DNA from: Thermaerobacter sp. PB12/4term | Lineage (GTDB): Bacteria; Bacillota; Sulfobacillia; Thermaerobacterales; Thermaerobacteraceae | Length of the DNA stretch: 64,000 nt | Reading direction: 5' to 3' | Assembly (NCBI RefSeq): GCF_003403315.2 | Contig: NZ_CP048407.1 | Location: 2,356,001 to 2,420,000, forward strand | Part shown: in pieces, positions 27,021 through 36,664 of the stretch | Numbering within the stretch: position 1 is the first letter of the stretch | Layout of the letters: each line of letters begins with the position of its first letter | Notes under the pieces: model-generated | The model's input: only the letters and a program-made list of their open reading frames with translations | Told to the model about the DNA's origin: nothing | Database searches by the model: none | Translations under genes and position numbers: made by a program

Positions 27021-27989
27021 TCAGGTCTTCCCCTGCGCCCGGCGCTGCAGGTAATCGGCGATGCCGAAGGCACAGATGTCCAGGTCCAGGGCCACGGCGG
27101 GTTCCACCTCAGCCCAGTCCAGGCCGTGGGCCTCCGCGTCGCGGCGGATGTGCTCGGCCAGGCGGCGGCGGGTCTCCTCCGGGCCGGCCGGCCGCCCGTC
27201 CACCTGCCCGCAAGCTACAAACAGGGGAACCTGTTCTTCCAGGCGCTCGGCGATCTCCTCGGGCGACAGGCTGGTGGCCGCAAAATGGGGCAGCAGCATG
27301 GTCGCCGGGCGCAACTGGGGCAGCCGCCGGGCGGACTGGAGCATCAGTTCCGGGTCGAACTGGTTGGGCGCGGTGGAAGGCAGGAGGTAGTCCCGGCCCA
27401 GGCGCCGGCAAAGGGCAGGGTAGCGGACCCCCGCCTCGTCGGCGGTGACAAGAGCCCCGGTGCCCTCATCCAGGATCATGTACTGGTGCCGGGCATGGCC
27501 GCCGGCACCGATGAACCGCAGCCGGTGGCCGTCCCCCAGATCCAGGGTCTCGCCGTCCTCCGGCGTGAGCATCCGCTCCGCAGCCACCGGCTCGGGCAGG
27601 CCGAAGAGGCTTTCCAGGCGATCCCCGAAGATCGTCCGGGCTCCCTGCACCAGCCGGGTCGGGTCCTGCAGGTGCCGGGCGCCCCGCGGGTGGACCACCA
27701 CCTGGGCCCGGGGCAGCAGCCGGGCCAGGGTACCGGCCCCCGCCGCGTGGTCCAGGTGGATGTGGGTCAGGATGATGTAGGCGATCTCGTCCCGGGGAAC
27801 TCCCTGCTGCTCGAGGGCCTCCAGCCATGCCTGGACGCCGGCCCGGCCGCCCGTCTCGATCAGCGCCGGGCGGGGTGCCCGGATGAGGAACCCGGCCGTG
27901 CGCTCGGCCTGGCCGCCCTCCCGCAGGTCCACAACGAAGGTATCGGGAGCCACCAAACCGGCCCCGCTGTCGCTTACGTTGGCGGTCAC
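27021..27989 (-). CDS. MBL-fold metallohydrolase
   Basis: A 322-residue metallo-beta-lactamase-fold protein with the zinc motif LTHIHLDHAAG, a later His in GAGGHARHQYMI and Asp in VTADEAG, followed by a C-terminal helical extension with RRRLAEHIRRDAEAHGLDW. The extension resembles that of class-B-like hydrolases acting on thioesters or glutathione adducts, but the substrate cannot be read. GTG 27989 is preferred (GAGGGGG 7 nt upstream); ATG 28013 is an alternative. It is transcribed with the acrylyl-CoA reductase gene that follows 23 nt later. Confidence 0.83.
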   Translation of the reverse strand: MTANVSDSGAGLVAPDTFVVDLREGGQAERTAGFLIRAPRPALIETGGRAGVQAWLEALEQQGVPRDEIAYIILTHIHLDHAAGAGTLARLLPRAQVVVHPRGARHLQDPTRLVQGARTIFGDRLESLFGLPEPVAAERMLTPEDGETLDLGDGHRLRFIGAGGHARHQYMILDEGTGALVTADEAGVRYPALCRRLGRDYLLPSTAPNQFDPELMLQSARRLPQLRPATMLLPHFAATSLSPEEIAERLEEQVPLFVACGQVDGRPAGPEETRRRLAEHIRRDAEAHGLDWAEVEPAVALDLDICAFGIADYLQRRAQGKT

Positions 27990-28103
27990 GGCCCCGCCCC
28001 CTCTGCTTGCCATCTTCCAGCAGGGATACATTACGCGAACCGGCGGCCTGTGCCTGCCGGCAGGCCGCGCGGGAGGCGGGCCGCATACCGCGGACATGCC
28101 CCC

Positions 28104-29870
28104 TTACAACCCGGTCGGAGGCCGGCGCAGGACGAACCAGTAGAACCCGTGGGGGCCCAGGGTCAGAAAGTACGGCTCCTCCCCCACGGGGGGCAGGGCC
28201 GAGCCGCCGAAGGCGTCGGCAGGTATGGCGCCCCGGTACGGCCCGAGGCCAAGCCGGACCCCCTGGACGTAGCGGGACAAGTTGGCCACCACCAGCACCG
28301 CCAGATCGCCGTGACGGCGGATAAACGCCAGCACGCGGGGGTTGTCGGCCTCGACCAGCTCCAGGCTGCCGCGGCCCAGCGCCGGCAGCCCCTTGCGCAC
28401 GGCGATGAGCCGCCGCATCCAGTTGAGCAGCGAGTCGGGGCTGGCCAGCTGGGCCTCGACGTTCACCGCCTCGTAGTGGTAGGCCGGGTCGACCACCACC
28501 GGCGCGCAGAGCCGCTGGGGGTTGGCCGGAGAGAAGCCCGCATTGCGCCCGCCGCTCCATTGCATCGGCGTGCGCACCGCATGCCGGTCGGGCAGGTAGA
28601 TGTTGTCGCCCATGCCGATCTCGTCCCCGTAGTAGATCACCGGCGTGCCGGGCAGGGAGAAGAGCAGGCCGTAGGCCAGCTCGATCCGCCGCCGGTCGTT
28701 GCCCAGCAAAGGCGCCAGCCGGCGCCGGATGCCCAGGTTGACCCGGGCCTGGGGATCGGGCGCATAGGCGTCAAGCAGCGCTTCCCGTTCCTCCGGCGTC
28801 ACCATCTCCAGGCTCAGCTCGTCGTGGTTGCGGAGGAACACGGCCCACTGGCAGGCCGGGGCGATGGCCGGCTCGTCCCGCAGCACCTGCTGCAGCGGCC
28901 GGGCCTCTTCCCGGGCCAGGGCGAGGAACAGTCGGGGCATCAGGGGGAAGTGGAAGGCCATGTGGCACTCGTCCCCCTGCAGGTAGCGGGCCAGTTCGGC
29001 CAGCGGCTCGTTGGCCTCGGCCAGCAGCACCCGCTCGCCGTAACGGGACTCCACGTGGGCGCGGAACTCGCGGACGAAGTCGTGGGTCGCGGGCAATCCC
29101 GCACAGGTGGTGCCCTCGGCCTCGTAGAGGTACGAGAGGGCATCCAGCCGGAACCCGTCGACGCCCAGGCGTAACCAGAAATCCGCCACCCGCAGCATGG
29201 CCCGGCGCACCAGGGGATTTTCATAGTTCAGGTCGGGCTGGTGGGCATAGAAGCGGTGCCAGTAGTAGGCCTGGGCCACGGGGTCCCAGGTCCAGTTGCC
29301 CTCTTCGTAGTCGGGGAAGATCACCCGGACCCCGCGGTAGCGGTCGGGCGTCTCGCTCCAGACGTAGAAGTTGCGCCACGGGCTGCCCGGCCGGGCGCGC
29401 CGGGCCCGCTGGAACCAGCGGTGCTGCCGGGAGGTGTGGTTCAGCACCAGGTCGATGATCACCCGCAGCCCGCGGCGGTGGGCTTCCGCCAGGAACCGCT
29501 TCAAGTCGCCCAGCGTGCCGTAGGCCGGGTGGACCGCCGTGTAGTCCGCCACGTCGTAACCGTCGTCCGCCAGGGGCGACGGGTAGAAGGGCAGGAGCCA
29601 CAGCGCCGTGACGCCCAGGTCCTGCAGGTAGTCCAGCCTGGCCGTCAGGCCACGGAAGTCGCCGGTGCCGTCGCCGTTGCCGTCGAAGAAGGTGCGCACG
29701 TGCAGCTCATAGATGATGGCATCCTTGTACCACAGCGTGGGTGGAACCGGCCCCCCGGCCGGCCCCCGGCCGTCCGCCGCTGCCCGAACCTGCAGCACGG
29801 TACCGGCCGCTCCCCCTTGAGCCACCCCTTGCCGGGGATGGCCGGCAGCCTGTCCCTCCGGCGCCTGCAC
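28104..29870 (-). CDS. treS: trehalose synthase (maltose alpha-D-glucosyltransferase), GH13
   Basis: A GH13 enzyme of about 588 residues. It starts its catalytic domain at LWYKDAIIYELHVRTFFDGN, typical of TreS, and has VIIDLVLNHTS, the nucleophile region GVDGFRLDAL, the acid/base Glu in LLAEAN and the third carboxylate in FLRNHDE. TreS interconverts maltose and trehalose. GTG 29870 (GGGAGGG 9 nt upstream) is favoured over ATG 29948, which has no spaced site; the leader is Ala/Gly-rich either way. It follows the ABC importer genes on the same strand, so imported trehalose or maltose is probably isomerised. Confidence 0.87.
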   Translation of the reverse strand: MQAPEGQAAGHPRQGVAQGGAAGTVLQVRAAADGRGPAGGPVPPTLWYKDAIIYELHVRTFFDGNGDGTGDFRGLTARLDYLQDLGVTALWLLPFYPSPLADDGYDVADYTAVHPAYGTLGDLKRFLAEAHRRGLRVIIDLVLNHTSRQHRWFQRARRARPGSPWRNFYVWSETPDRYRGVRVIFPDYEEGNWTWDPVAQAYYWHRFYAHQPDLNYENPLVRRAMLRVADFWLRLGVDGFRLDALSYLYEAEGTTCAGLPATHDFVREFRAHVESRYGERVLLAEANEPLAELARYLQGDECHMAFHFPLMPRLFLALAREEARPLQQVLRDEPAIAPACQWAVFLRNHDELSLEMVTPEEREALLDAYAPDPQARVNLGIRRRLAPLLGNDRRRIELAYGLLFSLPGTPVIYYGDEIGMGDNIYLPDRHAVRTPMQWSGGRNAGFSPANPQRLCAPVVVDPAYHYEAVNVEAQLASPDSLLNWMRRLIAVRKGLPALGRGSLELVEADNPRVLAFIRRHGDLAVLVVANLSRYVQGVRLGLGPYRGAIPADAFGGSALPPVGEEPYFLTLGPHGFYWFVLRRPPTGL

Positions 29871-30153
29871 GCCAGCGGTCCCTCCCACCGGCTGGGTCGA
29901 AGCATTGTCCGGTTTGCCAGGGCCCTCCCGGGATACCCGGGGCAACATCCTATGCAGGTACCGGAAGGCCGGTCAAGGGACGGGGCAACCCCTGGACATG
30001 CCCTGGAAGGGCAGGGAACCGCTGATCTCCGCCGGCCTGGCCCGCGCGCTCGCCTTTACACCGCCGGGCGCCCGCTCACCGTCCCGCATCCCTCCCCCCG
30101 TCCCCGCGCCCCGGCCCTCCCCTTCGCCCGGCCCTTCCCTTCGCCGCGGTCCC

Positions 30154-31038
30154 TCACTTCAAGGTCCAGCCCACCAGCCCCCGCACGTAGTACCGCTGCA
30201 GCAGGGCAAACACCAGGACCGGCACTGCCATGACCAGCAAGGCGGCGGACGAGAGCAGGCCCCAGTCGACCTGATACTGCCCGCGGAGCAGCGGGATCCG
30301 CTGGGTGGCCAGCAGCAGGTCGGGCCGGTAGACCAGGACCAGGGCAAGGAAGAAATCGTTCCATACCCAGGTGGATTGCAACGCCGCGGCCGAGGCCACC
30401 GCGGGCAAGCTCATGGGCAGGATCACCCGCAGGTACGTCTGCCACCGCCCCGCCCCGTCCAGCAGCGCTGCCTCCTCTACCTCCCGGGGGAGGGTCGCAA
30501 AGTAGTTGCGGAAGAACAGGATCATCCAGGGCAGGGCCCAGGCGGTGTGGGCCAGGACCAGGCCGGCGTGGGAGTTGACGAGGCCGGCGTCCCGCATCAG
30601 CCGAAACAGGGGAACGGCCACCATCTGCTGGGGCACCGCCAGGAGCAGGACCACCCCCATCATCAGGGGGCGGCGGGCCCGGGAGCGCGACCGCAACAGC
30701 CCGTAGGCGGCCAGGGACCCCAGCAGCAAGGGGAGGAGGGTCCCCGGAATGGCAACCCGCAACGAATTGACCAGCCCCTGGGCCATGGCCGCCGTGGGGT
30801 GGTCCAGGGCGCGGGCCAGGTTCTCACTGCTTAACGTCAGCGGTTCCAGGCGCCACCATCCATGGAGCAGCTCCCGCGAAGGGCGCAGCGCGCTCATGGC
30901 CACCCCGGCGAAGGGTACGACCCACAGTAGCCCGAGCCCCCACGCCAGGAGATGGCGCAACAGGCTGGACGCCGCCCGCCGCCAGCGGTGGCGGGCTTCG
31001 CCTGGGACCAGGACCCTGCGACGCACCCGCCCGTTCAC
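30154..31038 (-). CDS. carbohydrate ABC transporter permease (MalG type)
   Basis: A 294-residue polytopic permease with about six membrane spans. The EAA loop EVEEAALLDGAGRWQTYLRV contacts the ATPase, and the end ALLQRYYVRGLVGWTLKG-like motif (QRYYVRGLVGWTLK) is diagnostic of MalG-type subunits. GTG 31038 follows AAGGAGG and overlaps the MalF-type stop as GTGA, showing translational coupling. It works with the upstream permease and binding protein to import a sugar. Confidence 0.9.
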   Translation of the reverse strand: MNGRVRRRVLVPGEARHRWRRAASSLLRHLLAWGLGLLWVVPFAGVAMSALRPSRELLHGWWRLEPLTLSSENLARALDHPTAAMAQGLVNSLRVAIPGTLLPLLLGSLAAYGLLRSRSRARRPLMMGVVLLLAVPQQMVAVPLFRLMRDAGLVNSHAGLVLAHTAWALPWMILFFRNYFATLPREVEEAALLDGAGRWQTYLRVILPMSLPAVASAAALQSTWVWNDFFLALVLVYRPDLLLATQRIPLLRGQYQVDWGLLSSAALLVMAVPVLVFALLQRYYVRGLVGWTLK

Positions 31039-32174
31039 CCCCGCTCCCCTCCTTCCGCCGTGCGCACGAACCAGAGGCCGATCAGCAGCGTGCACAGGGT
31101 GAGCAGGGTGGCCACCGCGGCAGCCCGGTGGGGATCCAGGGAGCGAAAGCCGTAGAAGTACATCTGCAGGGCCAGCACCATGGAGGCGCCGCCGGGCCCG
31201 CCCTGGGTGGCCGTGTAGACCAGGTCGAAGATCTTCAGTTCCCAGAGGACCGTCATCGCCACCACCACCGCCGTCACGGGGCGCAGAGATGGCCAGGTGA
31301 TGTGGCGAAAGCGCGACCACCAGCCTGCCCCGTCCACCAGGGCCGCTTCGTAGTAGGCCCGGGGGATGCTCGCCAGGCCGGCCGAATAGAGCACCATGGC
31401 AAAGCCTGCCCACAGCCACACCGAGCCGAGGATCAGGGCCGGCAGGGCCAGCTGGGGGTAGGCCGTCCAGGTCCGGGCCAGGCTCTCGACCCCCAGGTTT
31501 CGAAACAGGGCAGGGATCACGCCGGCGTTCTCATCGAACAGAAAACGGATCAGCACCCCGCCCACCACCAGGGGCGTCACCATCCCAAGGAACACGAAGG
31601 AGCGAAGGAGGCTGCCTCCGCGAACCTCCTGCAAGAGAAGGGCCAGGGCGAGCCCCAGGCCGGTGGTCAGGGGCAGGTGCAGGGCAACCCACACCAGGTT
31701 GTGGACCAGCGAACCCCACGGCGGTGGCGAGCCGGGGAAGCGCCCCGGCGCCAGGGTCTCCGGATCCTGCAGGACCGCCTGGAAGTGGGCCAGCCCGGCC
31801 CAGCGGCCGCCGGCATCGACGAAGGCCAGCCACAGGGTTTCGGCGGCGGGCACCACCACCAGCGCCAGGATGAGCACCAGGGCCGGAGCGGCCAGCCACA
31901 AGGGATCGCGCCGGCGGGAGCGCCGCGGGCGCCCGGGGAGCGGGCGCAAACCCGCGCCCGGGACACCCCCGCCGGCCGGAGGGACACCCCCGCCGGTGCG
32001 GGGCTCATCCGTGCCACCGCGGGCACCGGGGACCTCCTCCTCCGCCGGAAGCCGGGTGGCTGCAGCCGAGGGGTGGCGGTGGAACCCGCCCGAAGAGCCA
32101 GGTTCCACCGCCGCGCCGGGTTGCCCCGCGGGCCGCCTGAACGCCAAGGGAAGCGAGGAGAAGGAGAAGATCAC
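31035..32174 (-). CDS. carbohydrate ABC transporter permease (MalF type)
   Basis: A 379-residue permease. After a long Pro/Gly/Arg-rich leader (about 85 residues, unusual for the family) come the membrane spans beginning LWLAAPALVLILALVVVPAA. The EAA loop reads YYEAALVDGAGWWSRFRHIT. A GTG start at 32174 follows GGGAGGTG at 7 nt, so the leader is probably translated. It is coupled to the MalG-type gene by a 4-nt overlap and lies 6 nt after the binding-protein stop. Confidence 0.9.
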   Translation of the reverse strand: MIFSFSSLPLAFRRPAGQPGAAVEPGSSGGFHRHPSAAATRLPAEEEVPGARGGTDEPRTGGGVPPAGGGVPGAGLRPLPGRPRRSRRRDPLWLAAPALVLILALVVVPAAETLWLAFVDAGGRWAGLAHFQAVLQDPETLAPGRFPGSPPPWGSLVHNLVWVALHLPLTTGLGLALALLLQEVRGGSLLRSFVFLGMVTPLVVGGVLIRFLFDENAGVIPALFRNLGVESLARTWTAYPQLALPALILGSVWLWAGFAMVLYSAGLASIPRAYYEAALVDGAGWWSRFRHITWPSLRPVTAVVVAMTVLWELKIFDLVYTATQGGPGGASMVLALQMYFYGFRSLDPHRAAAVATLLTLCTLLIGLWFVRTAEGGERG

Positions 32175-32180
32175 CCGGCT

Positions 32181-33401
32181 TCACCTCCCTCGCTCCTGTT
32201 CGAGGCGCTCCAGCACCCCCTGCCACTGGCCGGGTTCGACCCACAATAGCTTCAGCTGGTCCCAGAAGGTCCGCTGCCAGTCGCCGCCGATGGCGTCGTC
32301 CAGGTCGGGCAGCAGTTCCGCCCCTTCCAGGAGCCGGGCCACCTCCTGGTCCACCGCCGGATGGGCTTCGGCGGGGACGTCGTTGCGGCCTGACAGCTTA
32401 CCGCCTTGCCGCGCTCGCAGCTCCATCCCCTCGCGGCTGATCAGAAAAGCGACCAGCTGCTTGGCTTTCTCGGCCCGGGGGCTATGCCGGGGCACGAAGA
32501 CGTAATCGGTGGCCGCCACCATGCCCCGGGCACCGGGCAAGGGGAACACGCCCAGATCCGAAGGGTCGTCCACCAGGCCCGTTAGCCAGTTGCCCATGAA
32601 ATACAGCCCGTACTCCCCCTGCCACCAGAGGTCGACGGCCTGGGTCCAGTCCATGGGGTCGCTGAAGTACTCCAGCACCGGGACCAGCCGGTCGCGGAAC
32701 ACCTCCTGGACCTTGGGATCGGTCCAGGCGATCCGCCCTTCGATCAGATCCCGCTGCAGGTCGGGGCCGCCGAAGGCGATGAGGAAGTGCTCGACCACGT
32801 CGGAGAGCGGCCAGCCGGTACCGTCGCCGCTGGCCACGGGCGCCTGCACGCCCTCGATCTCGGCCAGGCGCTGGAGCAGGGCGACGAACTCGTCCCAGGT
32901 GGCGGGCACTTCAAGGCCGTGCTCGGCAAAGAAGGACTTCCGGTACCAGAAGCCGGGTTTCACCGTGAGGGCATAAGGAACGGCCACCACCTGCCCGCCG
33001 GCCTCGGCGGCCGGCATGCGGAACGCACCGGCTTCAGGCTCCCAGATGTCCTTGAGGTCCACCGCGTCCTGGGCGTGCTCCTTCACCCACCAGTCCCACA
33101 TGAAGATGACGTCCGCCGGCGCCTGTCCGGCTTCGAACTGGGCCGGCAAAACCTGGGCCAGGTCTTCATACCGCTGGGTCTGATACTGGATGGTGATGCC
33201 CAGCCGCCGCTCCGCCTCTTCCAGCACCGGGAGGAACTGCTCCATCTCGGCACCCGACCAGGGGCCGATGACCGTCAGCTGGTTGGAGTCCTGATCTCCG
33301 CCTGAGCCCTCCGTCCCGGCGCCGGTGCCGCCCTGGCTGCAAGCAGCCAGCAGCATGGCCGCCAGGGCCAGGCCTGCGATCCACCGCCAGCTTCTCGCCA
33401 T
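32181..33401 (-). CDS. sugar-binding lipoprotein of ABC importer
   Basis: A 406-residue extracellular solute-binding protein (family 1). The signal peptide ends in lipobox LLAAC with Cys21, and the fold has VIGPWSGAEMEQFLPVLEEA near the start, then DVIFMWDWWVKEHAQD. The later block ENVxxFLxSPE-like region is GDWQRTFWDQLKLL. ATG 33401 follows GGAGGTGGG. It heads the operon binding protein-MalF-MalG-TreS. The location beside trehalose synthase suggests trehalose, maltose or a related alpha-glucoside as ligand; this is context, not proof. Confidence 0.88.
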   Translation of the reverse strand: MARSWRWIAGLALAAMLLAACSQGGTGAGTEGSGGDQDSNQLTVIGPWSGAEMEQFLPVLEEAERRLGITIQYQTQRYEDLAQVLPAQFEAGQAPADVIFMWDWWVKEHAQDAVDLKDIWEPEAGAFRMPAAEAGGQVVAVPYALTVKPGFWYRKSFFAEHGLEVPATWDEFVALLQRLAEIEGVQAPVASGDGTGWPLSDVVEHFLIAFGGPDLQRDLIEGRIAWTDPKVQEVFRDRLVPVLEYFSDPMDWTQAVDLWWQGEYGLYFMGNWLTGLVDDPSDLGVFPLPGARGMVAATDYVFVPRHSPRAEKAKQLVAFLISREGMELRARQGGKLSGRNDVPAEAHPAVDQEVARLLEGAELLPDLDDAIGGDWQRTFWDQLKLLWVEPGQWQGVLERLEQERGR

Positions 33402-33607
33402 CGTTCCCACCTCCGGGCTGGTATGTTGCAGGGAAACTTCCCCTGTCCTTTCTTTTACCACACGGCAGGTGGCACCCCTGGCGGGCTTCCGTTGCCCGGG
33501 CCGGGTGGAGAGGGAGCCCCATGGGACGGTGTCAAGCCCCTTTAGACAGGATTTCAGGCCGCTACAACGAATCTCTTGGTGTTCACATCGATTGGAGGAA
33601 TCTCGCC

Positions 33608-34753
33608 ATGGCAGAGGTCCGGCTGGTGGACGTAACGAAGCGCTTTGGCTCCACCGTGGCGGTCGACCGGGTCTCGCTGGATATCGCCGACGGGGAGTTC
33701 CTGGTCCTGGTGGGGCCTTCGGGTTGCGGAAAGTCGACGCTGCTGCGGCTCATCGCAGGCCTGGAAGACGTGACCGAGGGCCAGGTGCACATCGGTGACC
33801 GGGTGGTCAATGACGTGCCGCCCAAGGACCGGGACGTGGCCATGGTCTTCCAGAATTACGCCCTCTATCCCCACATGACCGTCTACGACAACATGGCCTT
33901 CGGCCTGCGGATGCGCAAGGTGCCGCGGGACGAGATCGACCGCCGGGTGCGCCAGGCGGCCGAAACCCTGGGCCTGACGAACCTGCTGCGCCGGCGTCCC
34001 GCCCAGCTCTCGGGCGGCCAGCGCCAGCGGGTGGCCCTGGGCCGGGCCATCGTCCGCGATCCCAAGGTGTTCCTGATGGACGAACCCCTCTCCAACCTGG
34101 ACGCCCAGCTCCGCGTGCAGATGCGCACGGAGCTGGCCCGCCTGCACCAGCGCCTGGGTACCACCACGATCTACGTCACCCACGATCAGGTGGAGGCCAT
34201 GACCCTGGGTGACCGCATCGCCGTGCTGCGGGACGGCAAGCTGCAGCAGGTGGCCACGCCCCAGGAGATCTACGCCCGCCCGGCCAACGTCTTCGTCGCC
34301 TCCTTCATCGGCTCTCCGCCGATGAACTTCATCCGCGGTGTGGTGGAACGCAGTGACGGTGAGGTGCGCTTTGCCGGCGGCGGCTTGAGCTGCCGCCTGG
34401 AGGGCGAGCTGGCCGAAGAGGCCGAAGCTTACCTGTCCTCCGGGGACGGCCACCGGCGGGAAGTGCTCCTGGGCGTCCGGCCCGAACACATTCACGCCCG
34501 CCTGGCCGAAGGCAGCGCCGTGTCCGGTGAGACCCACCTGGTGGCCACCGCCGAGGTGGTGGAGCCGCTGGGCGCCGAAACCTTCGTGTACGTGACGGCG
34601 GGGGCGACGTCCCTGACGGTGCGGGTCGACCCGCGCCTGGCCGTGCGCCCCGGCGACCGGCTGGCCCTGGTCCTGGACGGCGGCCAGCTCCACCTGTTCG
34701 ACGCCGCCACCGAGCAGTCCGTGCGGGAGCTGGCGGCGGTGGTGCTGGCGTAG
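33608..34753 (+). CDS. sugar ABC importer ATPase (MsmX/UgpC type)
   Basis: A 381-residue ATPase with Walker A GPSGCGKST, Q-loop FQNYALYPHMTVYDNMAFGL, signature LSGGQRQR, Walker B VFLMDEPLSNLD and H-loop VTHDQ. A C-terminal TOBE-type regulatory domain contains LLGVRPEH. This architecture is shared by MsmX and UgpC proteins, which often serve several importers. ATG 33608 has GGAGG well placed. It is divergent from the binding-protein operon, which otherwise lacks an ATPase; it could serve that importer and possibly others. Confidence 0.92.
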   Translation: MAEVRLVDVTKRFGSTVAVDRVSLDIADGEFLVLVGPSGCGKSTLLRLIAGLEDVTEGQVHIGDRVVNDVPPKDRDVAMVFQNYALYPHMTVYDNMAFGLRMRKVPRDEIDRRVRQAAETLGLTNLLRRRPAQLSGGQRQRVALGRAIVRDPKVFLMDEPLSNLDAQLRVQMRTELARLHQRLGTTTIYVTHDQVEAMTLGDRIAVLRDGKLQQVATPQEIYARPANVFVASFIGSPPMNFIRGVVERSDGEVRFAGGGLSCRLEGELAEEAEAYLSSGDGHRREVLLGVRPEHIHARLAEGSAVSGETHLVATAEVVEPLGAETFVYVTAGATSLTVRVDPRLAVRPGDRLALVLDGGQLHLFDAATEQSVRELAAVVLA

Positions 34754-34848
34754 CGGTACGGTGCGTGGTCAACCGGTCGACCGGTGCCCGCTGGCAACAT
34801 GGCCGGCCGGTGGACCCGGAGCAGGCAAGACAAGGAGGCTTCGTCCGG

Positions 34849-35343
34849 GTGCTCAGCTTCGATGTGGACGGCGTGCGCTTCAACCTGCGGGTCGCCGGCG
34901 TGATCCTCGCCGGCGACCATGTTCTTCTTAACCAGATCGCCGGCACCGATTACTGGATCCTACCCGGTGGACGGGTCGAAGGGGGCGAGGCGACGGGCGC
35001 TGCCCTGCACCGGGAACTGCAGGAGGAGCTCGGCGTCAACGTCCAGGTGGGCCGCCTGCTCTGGGTTGTTGAATCCTTTTTTACCTTGCAAGGGCGGTGG
35101 TTTCACGAGCTGGGGTTCTACTACCAGGTGACGCTGCCCGATTCCCCGGGCGGACGGGTCCCGGCGCGGGGGCAATCCAGCCACCGGCAGGATGGCCCCA
35201 ACCTACTCACCTTCCGCTGGTTCCCCCTTGGTGACCTCGGCCACGGCGTGCGGCTGTTGCCGCCCTTCCTGTGCGAAGCGCTGGCCCACCCGCCCGTGAC
35301 CACCTGCCACCTGGTGTACCGGGACGAACCGGCCGAATCCTAG
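34849..35343 (+). CDS. Nudix hydrolase
   Basis: A 164-residue protein with a full Nudix box: GGRVEGGEATGAALHRELQE followed by ELGV, containing the GX5EX7REUXEEXGU pattern with the catalytic Glu residues. Family members hydrolyse nucleoside diphosphates linked to another moiety. GTG 34849 is chosen because AAGGAGG lies 10 nt upstream; an upstream GTG (34765) would add 28 residues of low quality. It is about 95 nt downstream of the ABC ATPase gene. The substrate is not predictable. Confidence 0.85.
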   Translation: MLSFDVDGVRFNLRVAGVILAGDHVLLNQIAGTDYWILPGGRVEGGEATGAALHRELQEELGVNVQVGRLLWVVESFFTLQGRWFHELGFYYQVTLPDSPGGRVPARGQSSHRQDGPNLLTFRWFPLGDLGHGVRLLPPFLCEALAHPPVTTCHLVYRDEPAES

Positions 35344-35440
35344 CACCCTGCGCCACCGGACTTCGGCCTTGCCCCTCCTCCAGGGATTCGCCGGCCCGCG
35401 CAGGGACTTGGGCCTTGCCTCCTCACCAGGGGCTCGCGGC

Positions 35441-36316
35441 TCACGCCTCGCTGGGGGGTGGGTCTTGCGGCTTGCGATGGCCCCGCGCCACGGCCGGCGC
35501 CACCGGTGCCGGTATGGGCTCGTCCCCGGACCCGCCGGCCCCCGAGCCGCCGCGGGTTGCGGTGCCGCCGGAACGAGAGCTGGGGGCCGGTTCGCGGAAC
35601 CCAGCGCCGGCGGGCGCGGTCCCTGCGGCCACCTCCGGCGTGGGCGTCGCGCCCGGCCGGCGGCCTTGGAGAATAAAGAACCCCGTCAATAAGAGGGTTG
35701 CCACGATGTGCACGGCCAACACGACGCCTTCGGGTACCCCGACCAGGGCCGCATGGACAACCCGGTCCTTCAGCATCATCTCCACGGCCACCCACACCAG
35801 GATGCCGGCCCCCACGTAGATCAGCCACGGCCACCGGTCCATGAGCCCGCTGAGGAGCGAACTGCCCCAGATGATCAGCGGCACCGACAGGGCCAGCCCC
35901 ATCACCAGCAGCCCCAGGTGACCGCCCGAAACGCCCACCAGGGCGAGCACGTTGTCGAGGGACATCACCACGTCGGCCAGGATGATGGTCTGGACCGCCT
36001 CCCAGACACTGGCCGCTTCACGCACGTTGTCGTGGCCGCCGTGGTCGTCGACCACCAGCTTGCGGGCAATCCACAGCAGGAGCAGCCCGCCTACCGCCTG
36101 CAGCAACGGGATGTGGAGCAGCCACGTGACCACCGCCGCCAGCCCAAGCCGCAGTCCCACGGCGCCGCCGGCGCCGAGCAGGATCGCTTGCCGGCGCATG
36201 CGCCCGTGAAGGCGGCGGGCCGCCAGGGCAATGACCACCGCGTTGTCACCGGCCAGCAGCAAATCTACAAATACAAGCCCAAAGAACCGCGCCGCCTGTT
36301 CCCAGAGATCTGCCAC
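35441..36316 (-). CDS. TerC family integral membrane protein
   Basis: A 291-residue protein with about seven membrane spans. The family motifs are VDLLLAGDNAVVIALAARRL and DVVMSLDNVLALVG, each with membrane-embedded Asp and Asn. TerC-like proteins of Gram-positive bacteria (YceF, YkoY, YjbE group) are linked to metal export or metallation of secreted proteins, often manganese. A Gly/Pro/Ala tail of about 70 residues follows the last helix. I searched the upstream region for a manganese riboswitch of the yybP-ykoY type and did not see one. The start at 36316 precedes the first helix by about 8 residues. Confidence 0.87.
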   Translation of the reverse strand: MADLWEQAARFFGLVFVDLLLAGDNAVVIALAARRLHGRMRRQAILLGAGGAVGLRLGLAAVVTWLLHIPLLQAVGGLLLLWIARKLVVDDHGGHDNVREAASVWEAVQTIILADVVMSLDNVLALVGVSGGHLGLLVMGLALSVPLIIWGSSLLSGLMDRWPWLIYVGAGILVWVAVEMMLKDRVVHAALVGVPEGVVLAVHIVATLLLTGFFILQGRRPGATPTPEVAAGTAPAGAGFREPAPSSRSGGTATRGGSGAGGSGDEPIPAPVAPAVARGHRKPQDPPPSEA

Positions 36317-36664
36317 CCATCATGCCTCCCGGGACGATCCAGCAGGTTGGCCCGCCGCCGTTGCAAACCATCCCGCCCCGATGCCGTGGGCGGCTCCGGC
36401 GGCGTTACCTATAACGTACCACTGTTGGGCAGGGGTGAGGCCGGCGCGGGGCTGGTGATACTTGCAGGTGAGAGGGAGTGGCCCGCCGGTGTCCCGGTCA
36501 CGGGACCGGGTGGACGGGCCGCGGACCCGGTCATCCATCCCATGCATTGGCCCACCGGTGTTGAGGTCACGGGATAGGGCCCGGTCCCCGCCCGTCGCCG
36601 GGACACGGGGCAGGCCGGCTGCGACCCGGGTCGCCGGTGGGACACCGGGACAGGGGGAGGCGGT
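36317..36664. other. divergent intergenic region
   Basis: A 348-nt region between TerC and the rightward membrane protein. It contains an AT-rich patch with ACCTATAACGTACC near 36410, a possible operator or promoter, and a short hairpin CCCGGTC/GACCGGG near 36494-36512. No coding frame. Confidence 0.35.

Noticed and set aside
36317-36664. Possible yybP-ykoY manganese riboswitch before TerC
   Set aside because: The conserved core was not found; only a weak hairpin and an AT-rich patch are present.
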